DNA from: Cognatundibacterium rugosum
GTDB taxonomy: Bacteria > Pseudomonadota > Gammaproteobacteria > Burkholderiales > Burkholderiaceae_D
Direction of reading: 5' to 3'
Assembly (NCBI RefSeq): GCF_014284365.1
Contig: NZ_JACOGG010000019.1
Span: 1-53,279 of the forward strand
DNA length: 53,279 bases
Below, in pieces: positions 1 through 7,999 of the stretch (positions within the stretch are counted from its first letter, which is position 1; each line of letters opens with the position of its first letter). The notes beneath the pieces were generated by a model. That model had not been told where the DNA came from, made no database searches, and saw nothing but the letters and a program-made list of their open reading frames with translations. The position numbers were made by a program, and so were the translations under genes.

Positions 1-60
1 TATCCGATCAATCGTGTAGCTGATTTGTTGCCTTGGAATGTCGCTGATCGTTTGGCATAA
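1..60 (+). CDS. IS66-family transposase TnpC, C-terminal end (partial)
   Basis: The first 60 bases read in frame to a TAA stop at 58-60. They encode a tail containing NRVADLLPWNV, which resembles the conserved C-terminus of IS66-family TnpC transposases (usually NRIDELLPWN). Only the last 19 residues are in the window; the rest lies upstream. TnpC is the DDE transposase of these three-ORF elements. The match rests on a short but characteristic motif. Confidence 0.7.
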   Translation, partial: YPINRVADLLPWNVADRLA

Positions 61-85
61 AAAGCAGCCTGAGTCAGACTTCGCG
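1..85 (+). mobile_element. Right end of an IS66-family element (partial)
   Basis: This stretch comprises the TnpC tail and about 25 bases after its stop. The bases near 76-89 contain ttcgcgttaa, an imperfect inverse of the gtaagcgcgaa start of the IS66 left end at 53041. The exact boundary is therefore uncertain and lies roughly at 80-90. The element directly abuts the third integron cassette and probably removed most of that cassette's attC site. Confidence 0.5.
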
Positions 86-388
86 TTAAACAACAAAAGT
101 CAATGACGGTGCTGGTGAGGTGCTTACACCTTCAGGAAGCCGTACACCATTGACGACGAGGGCAGTTCCATCGACGACTAAAGGATAAAACTCTGCTTCG
201 CCATGACCATACAGAGCCTCTTCCATGAGGCTGCGCCCAAACTCGTACAGAGCCTCGCGTGACTTTGCTTTGATAAGTGCATAGTTGCGTTCTGAGTCAA
301 TTGTGACTGCCACAGCATGTATAGGGTTTGACTCTACTTCTGGATTTGAATGCTCGCATTCAGGCAAGAAAATTACGGAGGTTTTCAT
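86..388 (-). CDS. Integron cassette 3 protein, hypothetical
   Basis: This is a 100-residue protein with no family I recognise. It starts a few bases after the attC core (TTAGCC, short spacer, ATG), the compact layout of an integron gene cassette. It runs in the same direction as the other two cassettes. There is no signal peptide or membrane segment. Its stop codon sits at the edge of the IS66 remnant, so the last residues could have been altered by the insertion. The sequence GTTTAACGCG around the stop, read on the minus strand, resembles the start of the other attC arms and may be the residue of this cassette's own attC. Confidence 0.6.
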   Translation of the reverse strand: MKTSVIFLPECEHSNPEVESNPIHAVAVTIDSERNYALIKAKSREALYEFGRSLMEEALYGHGEAEFYPLVVDGTALVVNGVRLPEGVSTSPAPSLTFVV

Positions 389-396
389 TGGTGGTG

Positions 397-493
397 GCTA
401 AGCCCTAGTTAACCGGCGCCGGAGCGCGAAGAGGCCATGAGAATGCCGAAGGCATGGCCTGTAGTGGCGTCCGCGTTGAACGTACAGTTAGAC
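397..493 (-). other. attC recombination site of cassette 2
   Basis: Read on the minus strand, the site opens with the R'' box GTCTAAC (487-493) and the arm CGTTCAACGCGGACGCC. It closes with GGCGCCGGTTAACTAGGGC followed by TTAGCC. The arms are almost identical to those of the attC at 1430-1547, while the central part is shorter and different, as is normal for attC sites. The closing box lacks the G of the canonical GTTRRRY core, reading C-TTAGCC, which may lower recombination at this site. Confidence 0.85.
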
Positions 494-546
494 TGGGGCG
501 CGTAGGCACGGTGTTGACCGTGCAACTGAAACAGGACTTTGGCAAA

Positions 547-1374
547 TCAATCATCTTTATCTGCATGGTACCTGCCGGAGCAGTAGTAACAGCGCATTTC
601 GTACCTACCCTCGTCGTCATCTATGCACCAAGCATCCAATTCGCCCTGCGTCGTTGAAACCCCGCAGATATCGCAGTTTGCAGGCAGGTTGTCGCCATCT
701 TCGTTGTCGCAAAACAGGCACTTGTACCCTGACGAAGATGATTCATCCTGAATCATCGTCTCGTTACCACAGTTGTCGCATGTCAACCTTGACGGGCGAG
801 CATCTGGATCTTTGTGGTCAAAGGGATTGGCTCGTTCATATTCATCTGCTTCGCGAAGTGCGTCGTTGAGCTGGAAGGCGTATTCGTCTGACAACACCTT
901 GAAGGTAGCCAATGCAGGCGCGGGGACGAGAGCCTCAATGTCGAGCTCTGTGTGCTCTTCAAGGAACTCCAAAACTGACCGAAACAGCCGGCCGATGGTG
1001 GTGCGAACATCCGGAACTTGCATCGTGAACTTGTGATGTTCAATCTCATTACGTAGTCGCTTGAGCCAGTCAAGATCGGTTCGTAGGCCCGTAGAAATCG
1101 TGCCGCTCGATTCGTTGTTAATAAAGTTGATTGCATCCCAGAGCGTGATGGTTTTGTTCTTGTCTACCTTGGGTGAGAAAGGATCTTTGTAGATCAATAG
1201 CGGGTGTTTGTCTGCGATATGGTGCTTAAAGATCAATTCAATGAAGTGAGCCATATGCAAAACGGCGAATTTGTACGCCTTTGCATCGCCGTCCTCGCCA
1301 GCCTCGTACTTCAGCAGTGCTTCCGCTAGGCTATCAATGGCGTTTTCAAGTAGATCTAGTTGATGCGTGGTCAT
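547..1374 (-). CDS. Integron cassette 2 protein: HEPN-like domain plus zinc-ribbon cysteines
   Basis: This is a 275-residue cassette protein. The N-terminal 150 residues look helical and contain RLRNEIEHH near residue 110. That matches the Rx4-6H signature of HEPN domains, many of which are metal-independent RNases in toxin and defence systems. The C-terminal third has repeated CxxC pairs (CDNC, CLFC, CDIC, CYYC), which should form two zinc ribbons. The ATG at 1374 lies about 55 bases after the attC1 core. Assignment to HEPN is by motif and helical character only. It could equally be a non-catalytic RNA-binding or housekeeping HEPN protein. No partner antitoxin is visible in the cassette. Confidence 0.6.
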   Translation of the reverse strand: MTTHQLDLLENAIDSLAEALLKYEAGEDGDAKAYKFAVLHMAHFIELIFKHHIADKHPLLIYKDPFSPKVDKNKTITLWDAINFINNESSGTISTGLRTDLDWLKRLRNEIEHHKFTMQVPDVRTTIGRLFRSVLEFLEEHTELDIEALVPAPALATFKVLSDEYAFQLNDALREADEYERANPFDHKDPDARPSRLTCDNCGNETMIQDESSSSGYKCLFCDNEDGDNLPANCDICGVSTTQGELDAWCIDDDEGRYEMRCYYCSGRYHADKDD

Positions 1375-1429
1375 GAGTTCGATGGAGCCTAGTGAATAGC
1401 TGGATGGCGACCGGTTGCCTTTGCGAAAG

Positions 1430-1547
1430 GCCTAACGCTCTAGTTAACCGGCGCCGGAGCGCGACAGGGCGGAGGGTACCAACACTGGCCAATAAAATGG
1501 CGAAGCCATGGCCAGTGTTGGCGTCCGCGTTGAACGACCTGTTAGGC
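1430..1547 (-). other. attC recombination site of cassette 1
   Basis: Read on the minus strand, the site starts at R'' GCCTAAC (1541-1547), continues with CGTTCAACGCGGACGCC, and ends with GGCGCCGGTTAACTAGAGC and the R' core GTTAGGC (1430-1436). The centre holds an inverted repeat, ccaacactggcca with tggccagtgttgg, that would give the long hairpin of a folded attC bottom strand. The 118-bp length and imperfect outer symmetry are typical. The shared arms with the other attC suggest cassettes drawn from one related pool. Confidence 0.92.
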
Positions 1548-1590
1548 CATGCCGCCAGACGCGGAAACCGATGAGTAGGCCAGGCATTTG

Positions 1591-1956
1591 CTAATTTGAG
1601 CCGAAGTGATTTGCCAGTGCCATGACGCTCTCTAGTGAGTGCCCCAGTTCTTCTATTGGAACGGATAGGTCTCCATCTATGGTTGCTTGATTTGTTGAAA
1701 GATTGATCTCAACTACGACTCCGTTCGGTCTGACGCTACCTGGATATTTCCGTAAACCAAGACGAACTACGGTGTCGCTGAGCCACTTGGAATACTCCAG
1801 AGACCAGTTGATGTCTTCAGTCTTGAAAAGAACCTTCTTGCTGTGAGAGTCAATTACCTGGGGAGGATAGACCCAGAGAGACATGCGTGGTTCCCATGGT
1901 TCCGAAACGACTTGGTACCTACCCGACGGAGACGTTGATTGAATTTCTGTTCCCAT
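1591..1956 (-). CDS. Integron cassette 1 protein, hypothetical
   Basis: This is a 121-residue soluble protein of the first cassette, directly next to attI and therefore the best placed for expression from an integron promoter. It has no signal peptide and no recognised domain. The N-terminus contains SPSGRYQV and SKKVLF, and the middle is rich in Trp and aromatic residues. The ATG lies 23 bases from the attI junction and the stop about 45 bases before attC. It resembles the short function-unknown proteins common in chromosomal integrons of soil and water bacteria. Confidence 0.7.
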   Translation of the reverse strand: MGTEIQSTSPSGRYQVVSEPWEPRMSLWVYPPQVIDSHSKKVLFKTEDINWSLEYSKWLSDTVVRLGLRKYPGSVRPNGVVVEINLSTNQATIDGDLSVPIEELGHSLESVMALANHFGSN

Positions 1957-1978
1957 GAGCTCAGTTCTTTGTGTGTGG

Positions 1979-2060
1979 GCCTAACTTGTTTTAAAGTGCA
2001 AAATGATACTTTAACAAACCAATATAAACTAAGCAATACGTTTTTATTCTTCGCAAACCC
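1979..2060 (-). other. attI primary integration site of the integron
   Basis: GTTAGGC (minus strand, 1979-1985) marks the junction between the first cassette and a stretch next to intI that contains no attC-like arms. This is the expected place and orientation of attI. The left limit is well fixed by the core site. The right limit towards the intI promoter is approximate. A cassette promoter should read leftwards from this region or from inside intI, but I could not assign one with confidence. Confidence 0.7.
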
Positions 2061-2106
2061 TTGGCAGATAAGGTTCTTCGTCATTATACTGATAATAAAT
2101 ACAGTA
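2061..2106 (+). promoter_or_regulatory. intI promoter with overlapping LexA box
   Basis: TTGGCA at 2061-2066 and TATACT at 2085-2090 form a sigma-70-type promoter with an 18-bp spacer. Overlapping the -10 is tactgataataaatacagta (2087-2106). This is an almost perfect copy of the proteobacterial LexA operator TACTG-TA-rich-CAGTA, with CTG and CAG separated by exactly 10 bases. The placement predicts repression by LexA and induction of the integrase during the SOS response, as known for many integron integrases. Confidence 0.88.
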
Positions 2107-2123
2107 TAACAGAAGGAACCGTT

Positions 2124-3104
2124 ATGCCTTCCCATCCCCCCAAACTCCTGGATCAAGTTCGAGAAAGTTTACGCTATAAGCATTACAGTCTCGCCACGGA
2201 AAAGCTGTATGTGTATTGGGTACGGTTTTTCATTCGTTGGTCGGGATTGCGTCATCCCAGAGACATGGCTGCGCCGGAAGTAGAAGCATTTTTGAGCATG
2301 TTGACAACTGAACGCCAAGTGTCTTCCTCTACCCACAGACAGGCACTCAGTGCCATTTTGTATTTGTACAAAGAAGTGCTAAAAATAGAGTTACCTTGGC
2401 TCCAGGAAATCGGCAGGCCAAAGGAGCAGCAACGCTTACCAACTGTGCTCACCAAGTCTGAAGTACAGCAAACCTTGAACTTGCTGGATGCGGTGAATCC
2501 GGTTTTTGGTCTGTTTGCTAAACTGCTGTATGGCACAGGTATGCGCATCATGGAGGCAGCGCGCTTACGCATCAAAGATCTGGACTTTGAACATAGTGCC
2601 ATTTTAATCAGGGATGGCAAGGGTGGAAAAGACAGAGTGATGCTGCTGCCACATAGTCTATGCAATGATTTACAGGCGCAGCTCGCGCGCAGCAAAGTCC
2701 TGTGGCAAAACGATCGCGATCAAAATCTTCCAGGGGTAGATTTGCCTTGCGCTCTGGCAAAAAAATATCCACGTGCCGATCAGAGTTTAGCTTGGTTTTG
2801 GGTATTTCCTCAACAAACACTTGCGCATGATCCGCGTACGAAACTCATGCGTAGGCATCATCTGTATCCACAAACTTTTCGCCGCGCATTTGCGCTAGCC
2901 TTGCAACGCGCTGCAATACACAAGCCTGCCAGTCCACACACGCTTCGGCATAGCTTCGCGACACATTTACTGCATAGTGGCTGTGACATCCGTACCGTTC
3001 AAGACTTGTTGGGTCATGCTGATGTCAGTACAACAATGGTTTATACACATGTTTTGAAAATCACGGGTGGAGTCAAAAGTCTCTTGGATAGTTTGTTGAA
3101 ATAA
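2124..3104 (+). CDS. intI: Integron integrase IntI (tyrosine recombinase)
   Basis: This 326-residue tyrosine recombinase catalyses attI x attC cassette insertion and attC x attC excision. The catalytic residues are all visible: R141 (TGMR), H272xxR275 (HTLRH), H298 (LLGH) and Y307 (MVYTH). Between R141 and H272 lies the extra segment with WFWVFPQ that separates IntI proteins from XerC/D. ATG at 2124 is chosen over an upstream in-frame TTG because AGAAGGA sits seven bases before it and the LexA-controlled promoter lies in between. The gene diverges from the cassette array, the normal integron layout. It appears intact, so the integron is probably still active. Confidence 0.95.
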   Translation: MPSHPPKLLDQVRESLRYKHYSLATEKLYVYWVRFFIRWSGLRHPRDMAAPEVEAFLSMLTTERQVSSSTHRQALSAILYLYKEVLKIELPWLQEIGRPKEQQRLPTVLTKSEVQQTLNLLDAVNPVFGLFAKLLYGTGMRIMEAARLRIKDLDFEHSAILIRDGKGGKDRVMLLPHSLCNDLQAQLARSKVLWQNDRDQNLPGVDLPCALAKKYPRADQSLAWFWVFPQQTLAHDPRTKLMRRHHLYPQTFRRAFALALQRAAIHKPASPHTLRHSFATHLLHSGCDIRTVQDLLGHADVSTTMVYTHVLKITGGVKSLLDSLLK

Positions 3105-3131
3105 AAATCCCGAACAAAAGTCCGGGATTTT
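3105..3131 (+). terminator. Terminator after intI
   Basis: The stem AAATCCCG / CGGGATTT with a 10-base loop follows the intI stop directly and ends in a run of T. The A-run on the 5' side means it could also act on leftward transcription. Confidence 0.8.
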
Positions 3132-3135
3132 GCAT

Positions 3136-3156
3136 GGTGCGCGTGGCGCACCCTAC
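3136..3156. repeat. REP-like palindrome
   Basis: The sequence ggtgcgcgtggcgcaccctac is a short perfect palindrome (GGTGCGC / GCGCACC) followed by CTAC. This type of extragenic palindrome is scattered in many proteobacterial genomes. Only one copy was noticed in this window. Confidence 0.5.
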
Positions 3157-3565
3157 CAAGTTACAAACTGAAACAAGCACTTGAGTTGCGATTGCTTTTT
3201 TTCCTCGGTTGAACGGGCGAGTTCTATCCTCAAGGGGAAACATACGCGCAATCAGAGATGAACTGCACTTTAAACTTGGGCCTGATTTCAACGAGCCAGA
3301 CTACCTACCCTGTGGTTCATGTTGGCGGCAAAATACTCCTGACTCCAACGGCAGATGAAATTCAAGATGCGCTTAGAATGGAATCGAACAAAACGACCCG
3401 TGATTACTCAACATTTTTCCACGGAGCCAATCCGGTTCCTCACTACTGATGTGTAAACGTAGGGGTGAGATAAGAGATAAAAGGTACGAAAATACTTTTA
3501 TCCGATAAGCTGCACCCGCCTGCCAACCCGGATGCAGCTTGAAATCAACTAATTAGCCACGCTCA
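3157..3565. other. Intergenic region without a convincing gene
   Basis: A 63-codon open frame at 3258-3449 (+) has no clear ribosome site and no family I recognise, so I do not call it a gene. The region holds two inverted repeats: gataaaag / cttttatc (3477-3503) and aagctgca / tgcagctt (3509-3541). The second lies just downstream of the IclR gene and could end its transcript, although no T-run follows. Confidence 0.5.
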
Positions 3566-4339
3566 TTAACCGCGATAACCCAGTGCGCGTGAGATTTCAG
3601 TGGCGGTGTCGGTCAGGTTGCTGAGCCAGTCTTCTTGCAAGCGGTCGGCGGGAGCGGAGATGGACAGGCCGGCGATCATTTTGCCGCTGTCGTCGTGGAT
3701 GCCGGCGGCCATGCAGCGTACGCCGAGTTCCAGTTCTTCATTGTCGCGTGCGAAGCCATGGCTGCGCACTTCGGCCAGTTCGCGTTCCAGCTTGGCGAGA
3801 TCGGTAATCGAATTTTTATTATGTCCGGCCAGACCGGTGCGCGTCGCATAGGCGCGTATGGCTTTGGGTTCGTCCAGTGACAGGAATAATTTTCCGGTGG
3901 AGGTCAGATGCAGCGGTGCGCGGCCACCAATGGCGCGTACCACCTGCATGCCTGAACGTTCTGAGTAAGCACGGTCAATGTAGACGATTTCATCGCCCTG
4001 ACGCACCGACAGGTTAATGGTCTGATTGGTCTGGCGGTGCAGGGTACGCATGAATTCCAGTGCGGCTTCACGCACATTGAGGCGGCTTTTGACGATATTC
4101 CCCAGTTCCAGCAGACGCATACCGAGTTGGTAGTAGCCGGTTTCGGCACGGTCGACAAAGCGGGTGGTGACCAGGTCATTTAAAATCCGGTGCGCGGTGG
4201 ACGGGTGCAGGCCGGTGACGATGGCGAGTTCTTTGAGGCTGACCGGGTCCTGATAGCGCGAGAGCGCATCAAGCAGAGCAACCATACGTTCTATCACTTG
4301 GATAGAAGTCTTTTCTGAAGCAGGAGCGTCGTTTTTCAT
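3566..4339 (-). CDS. IclR-family transcriptional regulator
   Basis: This is a 257-residue regulator. An N-terminal winged helix-turn-helix (about residues 14-75, including LKELAIVTGLHPSTAHRIL) is followed by the IclR ligand-binding domain (about 80-250, with GRAPLHLTSTGKLFL and the DNEELELGVRCMA region). Family members usually control aromatic or central carbon catabolism in response to a small acid, but nothing nearby identifies the effector. The ATG at 4339 is preferred to an upstream TTG at 4360. The gene diverges from dgkA, and the 320-bp gap between them has room for both promoters. It is likely an independent transcription unit. Confidence 0.9.
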   Translation of the reverse strand: MKNDAPASEKTSIQVIERMVALLDALSRYQDPVSLKELAIVTGLHPSTAHRILNDLVTTRFVDRAETGYYQLGMRLLELGNIVKSRLNVREAALEFMRTLHRQTNQTINLSVRQGDEIVYIDRAYSERSGMQVVRAIGGRAPLHLTSTGKLFLSLDEPKAIRAYATRTGLAGHNKNSITDLAKLERELAEVRSHGFARDNEELELGVRCMAAGIHDDSGKMIAGLSISAPADRLQEDWLSNLTDTATEISRALGYRG

Positions 4340-4661
4340 AGTATTTGTGGTGCAGTGCAATATGCATTGTTATACCACAATGTGAAAAGACCGTCATGCT
4401 TCCGTGGTCAAAATGCAGCAGTCTGAGTGTGGATTAAAGTGAATGCTCCAAATACGCTATGGCGGCGCTTGCACGCAAAAAACATGCTGTCTGACATGCA
4501 AAAGCCTGAAGGGATGGCAGTTTTGTCAGGTAAAATTCGGCGGGGTTTGAAATGCGTATGGCCAGCCGGCTTAGAATCAAGCCGGTGACCGGGTCTGCAG
4601 CAGACTCTTCAGGCCCTGGTGCCTGACCAGTAAACCTTTATGGCACATACAAGGAAGCCTT
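4340..4661. other. Intergenic region between the IclR gene and dgkA
   Basis: No open frame of interest is present. The region contains a stem ccggctt / aagccgg near 4567-4585 without a T-run. It does not show the conserved boxes of a cobalamin riboswitch, although cobT lies one gene downstream. Confidence 0.5.
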
Positions 4662-5060
4662 ATGTCAGAGCAGGAACCGGCAGTCAGTGAGTTTAAAAGT
4701 AAAAGCGGCTTGCGCCGGATTTTTTCCGCGTTTTTTTATTCGGTCGATGGCTTCCGTGCCGCCTGGCGTAATGAGCATGCGTTTCGTCAGGAGCTGGTGC
4801 TGGTCATTATTGGCATCATTGTCGCTTTGATGCTGCCGGTGTCGGCCTTTGAAAAGCTGATGATGATCGCTGTGCTATTGCAGATACTGGTGGTCGAGCT
4901 GATTAATTCTGCGATAGAGGCGGTGGTGGACCGGGTTTCGCTGGAACGTCACCGCTTATCCAAAAATGCCAAAGACTTTGGCAGTGCTGCCGTCTTGCTG
5001 ACACTGATAATGGCCATCGCTACCTGGGCGGTGGTCTTGATTAACCGTTTTTACTACTGA
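4662..5060 (+). CDS. dgkA: Diacylglycerol kinase DgkA
   Basis: This 132-residue integral membrane kinase phosphorylates diacylglycerol to phosphatidic acid at the inner membrane, recycling the lipid released by periplasmic glucan and LPS modification. Three transmembrane helices are visible (about 47-63, 66-85 and 108-128). The conserved VELINSAIEAVVDR block carries E79 and E86, matching catalytic and Mg-binding Glu69 and Glu76 of E. coli DgkA, and E38 in RNEHAFRQE matches Glu28. An N-terminal extension of about 10 residues is the only difference in length. It sits two bases before cobT and may be co-transcribed with the cobalamin genes. Confidence 0.96.
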   Translation: MSEQEPAVSEFKSKSGLRRIFSAFFYSVDGFRAAWRNEHAFRQELVLVIIGIIVALMLPVSAFEKLMMIAVLLQILVVELINSAIEAVVDRVSLERHRLSKNAKDFGSAAVLLTLIMAIATWAVVLINRFYY

Positions 5061-5062
5061 AC

Positions 5063-6091
5063 ATGCAAACTTTACCTAGCACGCAGAATGCAGCCCTGGC
5101 CGCGCAATTGGAATTCGCCATCAATGATAAAACCAAGCCACCCGGCAGCCTGGGAAGGCTGGAACAACTGGCTTTACAAATCGGTCTGATCCAGCAAACC
5201 ACCACGCCTGAACTGGTGGCGCCAGCTATGATCATTTTTGCCGGTGACCACGGCGTGGTAGCCGAAGGCGTATCTGCATTTCCGCAGGATGTGACCTGGC
5301 AAATGGTAGAGAATTTCCTGGCAGGTGGTGCGGCGATCAATGTGTTTGCGCGTCAGAATGGCATCGCATTGCATATCGCGGATACCGGCGTGAACCACGA
5401 TTTTGGTGTGCGTCCTGCTTTGTGGAATACCAAGGTCGCCCCCGGCACCCGTAATTTTGCCAAGGTCGCTGCGATGAGTGCGCAACAATGCGAAACCGCG
5501 ATCCAGAATGGCCGTGCCTTAATCGCTGATATCAGCGGTAATGTGATTGGCTTTGGTGAAATGGGGATAGGCAATACCACCTCAGCCGCCGCCATTATGC
5601 ATAAGCTGACTGGCATTCCGGTTGCAGATTGCGTCGGTGCCGGTACCGGTTTGTCGGCGCAAGGCATTTCGCATAAACAAAGCGTGATCGAAGCCGCCGT
5701 CGCACTGCATGCGCATGTGCAGGACCCGCTGGATGTGCTGGCACATTTTGGTGGCTTTGAGATTGCGACCATGGTCGGTGCGATGCTGGAAGCGGCGCAG
5801 CGGCGCATGGTTTTGCTGATCGATGGCTTCATCGTGAGCAGCGCCTTGCTGGTCGCGGCCAGACTGCAACCGACGATACTGGATTACTGCGTGTTCTCTC
5901 ATCAGTCCGACGAGAGTGGACATGCGCGTATGCTGGCGGCCTTGCAGGTACAGCCGGTATTGAAGCTGGATCTGCGTCTGGGCGAGGGTACCGGTGCCGC
6001 ACTGGTTTATCCTATGGTGCAGGCGGCGGTGAATTTCCTGAATCAGATGGCGACATTCAGCTCGGCACAGGTCAGTGAAAAGAGTCAGTAA
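5063..6091 (+). CDS. cobT: Nicotinate-nucleotide-dimethylbenzimidazole phosphoribosyltransferase CobT
   Basis: CobT makes alpha-ribazole 5'-phosphate from dimethylbenzimidazole and nicotinate mononucleotide, activating the lower ligand of cobalamin. The 342-residue length is normal. Family motifs include NDKTKPPGSLGRLE at the N-terminus, IFAGDHGV, the glycine-rich GFGEMGIGNTTSAAA and RLGEGTGA, in which E308 corresponds to the catalytic base Glu317 of Salmonella CobT. It starts two bases after dgkA and is followed four bases later by cobS, so the order cobT-cobS-cobC forms a lower-ligand and nucleotide-loop operon. Confidence 0.97.
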   Translation: MQTLPSTQNAALAAQLEFAINDKTKPPGSLGRLEQLALQIGLIQQTTTPELVAPAMIIFAGDHGVVAEGVSAFPQDVTWQMVENFLAGGAAINVFARQNGIALHIADTGVNHDFGVRPALWNTKVAPGTRNFAKVAAMSAQQCETAIQNGRALIADISGNVIGFGEMGIGNTTSAAAIMHKLTGIPVADCVGAGTGLSAQGISHKQSVIEAAVALHAHVQDPLDVLAHFGGFEIATMVGAMLEAAQRRMVLLIDGFIVSSALLVAARLQPTILDYCVFSHQSDESGHARMLAALQVQPVLKLDLRLGEGTGAALVYPMVQAAVNFLNQMATFSSAQVSEKSQ

Positions 6092-6094
6092 GCC

Positions 6095-6898
6095 ATGACG
6101 ACTCTGCGCATACAGTTGCTGCATCAGTTGCGTCTGTTTTTTATCGCTCTGCAATTCTTTACCCGCATCCCGATTCCGGCCTGGGTGGGGTTTGACGCAG
6201 CATGGCTGCATCAGGCCTCGCGTTATTTTCCGGCGGTGGGGTGGGTAGTCGGTGCGGTGAGCGCGAGCGTGTATATCGCAGCGGCGCAGTGGTGGCCGAA
6301 TGCGATTGCGATTCTGCTGTCCATGATTGCCGGCATCCTGTTGACCGGTGCCTTTCATGAAGATGGTTTTGCTGATGTCTGCGATGGTTTTGGCGGTGGC
6401 ATGACGGCGCAGCGTACGCTGGACATCATGAAGGATTCTAGGGTAGGCGCTTATGGTGCGATCGGTATCTTCCTGATGTTGCTGAGTAAATTTGCCCTGC
6501 TGTTCAGCCTGCCGCTGGTACTGGTGGTGCCGGCTTTGCTGATCGCCCATCCTTTATCGCGTTTGCTGTCCTGCAGCCTGATCTGGTTGCTTAGTTATGC
6601 ACGTGATGAAGGTAAAGCCAAGCCGCTGGCGCAGCATATGAGTTCCAATGAATTTGGGCTGGCTTGTCTGACGGTGATCATTCCGGCCGGTGCTATCCTG
6701 TTGTGGCAACCGGTCGTGGTGGAGCGCCTGCTGCCCGCTCTGGTCCTGATGCTGATGGCCGCATTCTGGATGGCGCGCCTGTTTGTGCGCAAAGTCGGTG
6801 GCTATACCGGTGATTGTCTGGGGGCAGTACAGCAGGTGACTGAAGTGGCATTTTACCTGGGCTTACTCGCGCATCCGGTCGCTTCTGCAGTGGTATGA
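6095..6898 (+). CDS. cobS: Adenosylcobinamide-GDP ribazoletransferase CobS
   Basis: This is a 267-residue multi-spanning inner-membrane enzyme that joins adenosylcobinamide-GDP to alpha-ribazole (phosphate), the final assembly step of cobalamin. Typical features are FFTRIPIP near residue 25 and the metal-binding block HEDGFADVCDGFGGG near residue 88, with several hydrophobic helices across the protein. It overlaps the start of the alpha-ribazole phosphatase gene by four bases, indicating translational coupling. Confidence 0.96.
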   Translation: MTTLRIQLLHQLRLFFIALQFFTRIPIPAWVGFDAAWLHQASRYFPAVGWVVGAVSASVYIAAAQWWPNAIAILLSMIAGILLTGAFHEDGFADVCDGFGGGMTAQRTLDIMKDSRVGAYGAIGIFLMLLSKFALLFSLPLVLVVPALLIAHPLSRLLSCSLIWLLSYARDEGKAKPLAQHMSSNEFGLACLTVIIPAGAILLWQPVVVERLLPALVLMLMAAFWMARLFVRKVGGYTGDCLGAVQQVTEVAFYLGLLAHPVASAVV

Positions 6899-7437
6899 AG
6901 CTGATCGTAATCCGGCATCTGGCACCTTTGCAAGGCGAGGGCCTGTGCTACGGACATACCGATCTGGCAGTGGATGCGCAGGCCAATGCGCAGGCGGCGG
7001 CCAGTCTGCGTGCCAGCTTGCCATCTTTTCCTGTTTTTAGCAGTCCTTTGCAACGCTGCCTGTCGCTGGCCAGCTTGCTGGGCCGGACTGTGCAGACCGA
7101 TGACCGTTTGCGTGAATTGAATTTCGGCGACTGGGAAATGCAGCCCTGGGATCGCATAGACCGCGCCGATATCGATGCCTGGGCTGCTGACACCGTGTAT
7201 TACCGGCCCGGCGGGGCCGAATCTCTCCTACAAATGACCACCCGCGTCAGCGCGTTTCTGCGTACTTTGCAGGCGCAAAACCTGGAAGGCGTGATACTGA
7301 TCACTCACGCCGGCGTCTTGAAAATTCTGAGCCAATGGGAAGCAGCCGCCAGCGATGTCGATATTGCACAACGGGTTGCTTCCCGAGACATGCGCTTTTC
7401 GTATGGTTCTTGTACGCAACTTGATATCTTGATGTAG
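6895..7437 (+). CDS. cobC: Alpha-ribazole phosphatase (histidine phosphatase family)
   Basis: This 180-residue enzyme removes phosphate from alpha-ribazole 5'-phosphate or adenosylcobalamin 5'-phosphate. The phosphoacceptor motif is R7-H8 (VIRHLAP, where most family members have RHG). The second catalytic histidine is H138 in ITHAGV, and LRELNFGDWE supplies the acidic residue. The family is broad, but the position directly behind cobS supports the cobalamin role. Confidence 0.92.
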   Translation: MKLIVIRHLAPLQGEGLCYGHTDLAVDAQANAQAAASLRASLPSFPVFSSPLQRCLSLASLLGRTVQTDDRLRELNFGDWEMQPWDRIDRADIDAWAADTVYYRPGGAESLLQMTTRVSAFLRTLQAQNLEGVILITHAGVLKILSQWEAAASDVDIAQRVASRDMRFSYGSCTQLDILM

Positions 7438-7512
7438 TATTAAAAAAACACCGGCAACAGGCATGCACTGTCGATATGTGCGTGTCAGGTACTCACGGAA
7501 AGCTTGCTCACC

Positions 7513-7860
7513 ATGGTGGAATTAAGACGTGCTCCGCGTATCAATGTGACCTGGCGCTGCGGCATCAAGCTCAGCGACGGGCGCCTGCTGATGTGCCGCG
7601 CCATTAATATCTCGGCTGAGGGTATCTTGCTGATCAGTGAAGAAAACCTGATTCCTTCCCGCAGTTACCCAATGATGGTGGAAATTCCCAGTATCAAAGA
7701 TCCCAAAGAGATTTTTCGGGTGAGTTGTAAAGGCAATGTAAGGCATGTCGTATTGTCTGAAGGTAATTATCGTGCCGGTATCCATCTGAGTGATATGAGT
7801 GATGTGCATAAGGAACTGGTCAATGCCTGGGTCTCTATGGCCGACAAGAAGTTCTCCTGA
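7513..7860 (+). CDS. PilZ-domain protein (probable c-di-GMP binding)
   Basis: This is a 115-residue single-domain PilZ protein. The c-di-GMP-binding signatures are present: an RRAPR motif at the N-terminus and INISAEG about 30 residues later, matching (D/N)xSxxG. The ATG at 7513 is chosen over a TTG three codons upstream, with GGAAAG about 11 bases before it. It lies between cobC and btuB in the same direction but has no evident tie to cobalamin. It more likely adjusts motility, adhesion or secretion in response to c-di-GMP. Confidence 0.9.
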   Translation: MVELRRAPRINVTWRCGIKLSDGRLLMCRAINISAEGILLISEENLIPSRSYPMMVEIPSIKDPKEIFRVSCKGNVRHVVLSEGNYRAGIHLSDMSDVHKELVNAWVSMADKKFS

Positions 7861-7999
7861 GGATAAGTTTTGATTTTGGCTTTTCTTCATCAGTAATCTG
7901 TGTAATCTGATTCGCCTGAGCGATCTGCGCAATTCGCCTTGCCTCCCCGACACTGGCTTCTTTCCTTGCTGTCGTGACCTGCAACCGATAGAATGGCGG

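Noticed and set aside
3258..3449. 63-codon frame between intI and the IclR gene
   Set aside because: No recognisable family, weak start, and isolated between inverted repeats; kept only as part of the intergenic note.
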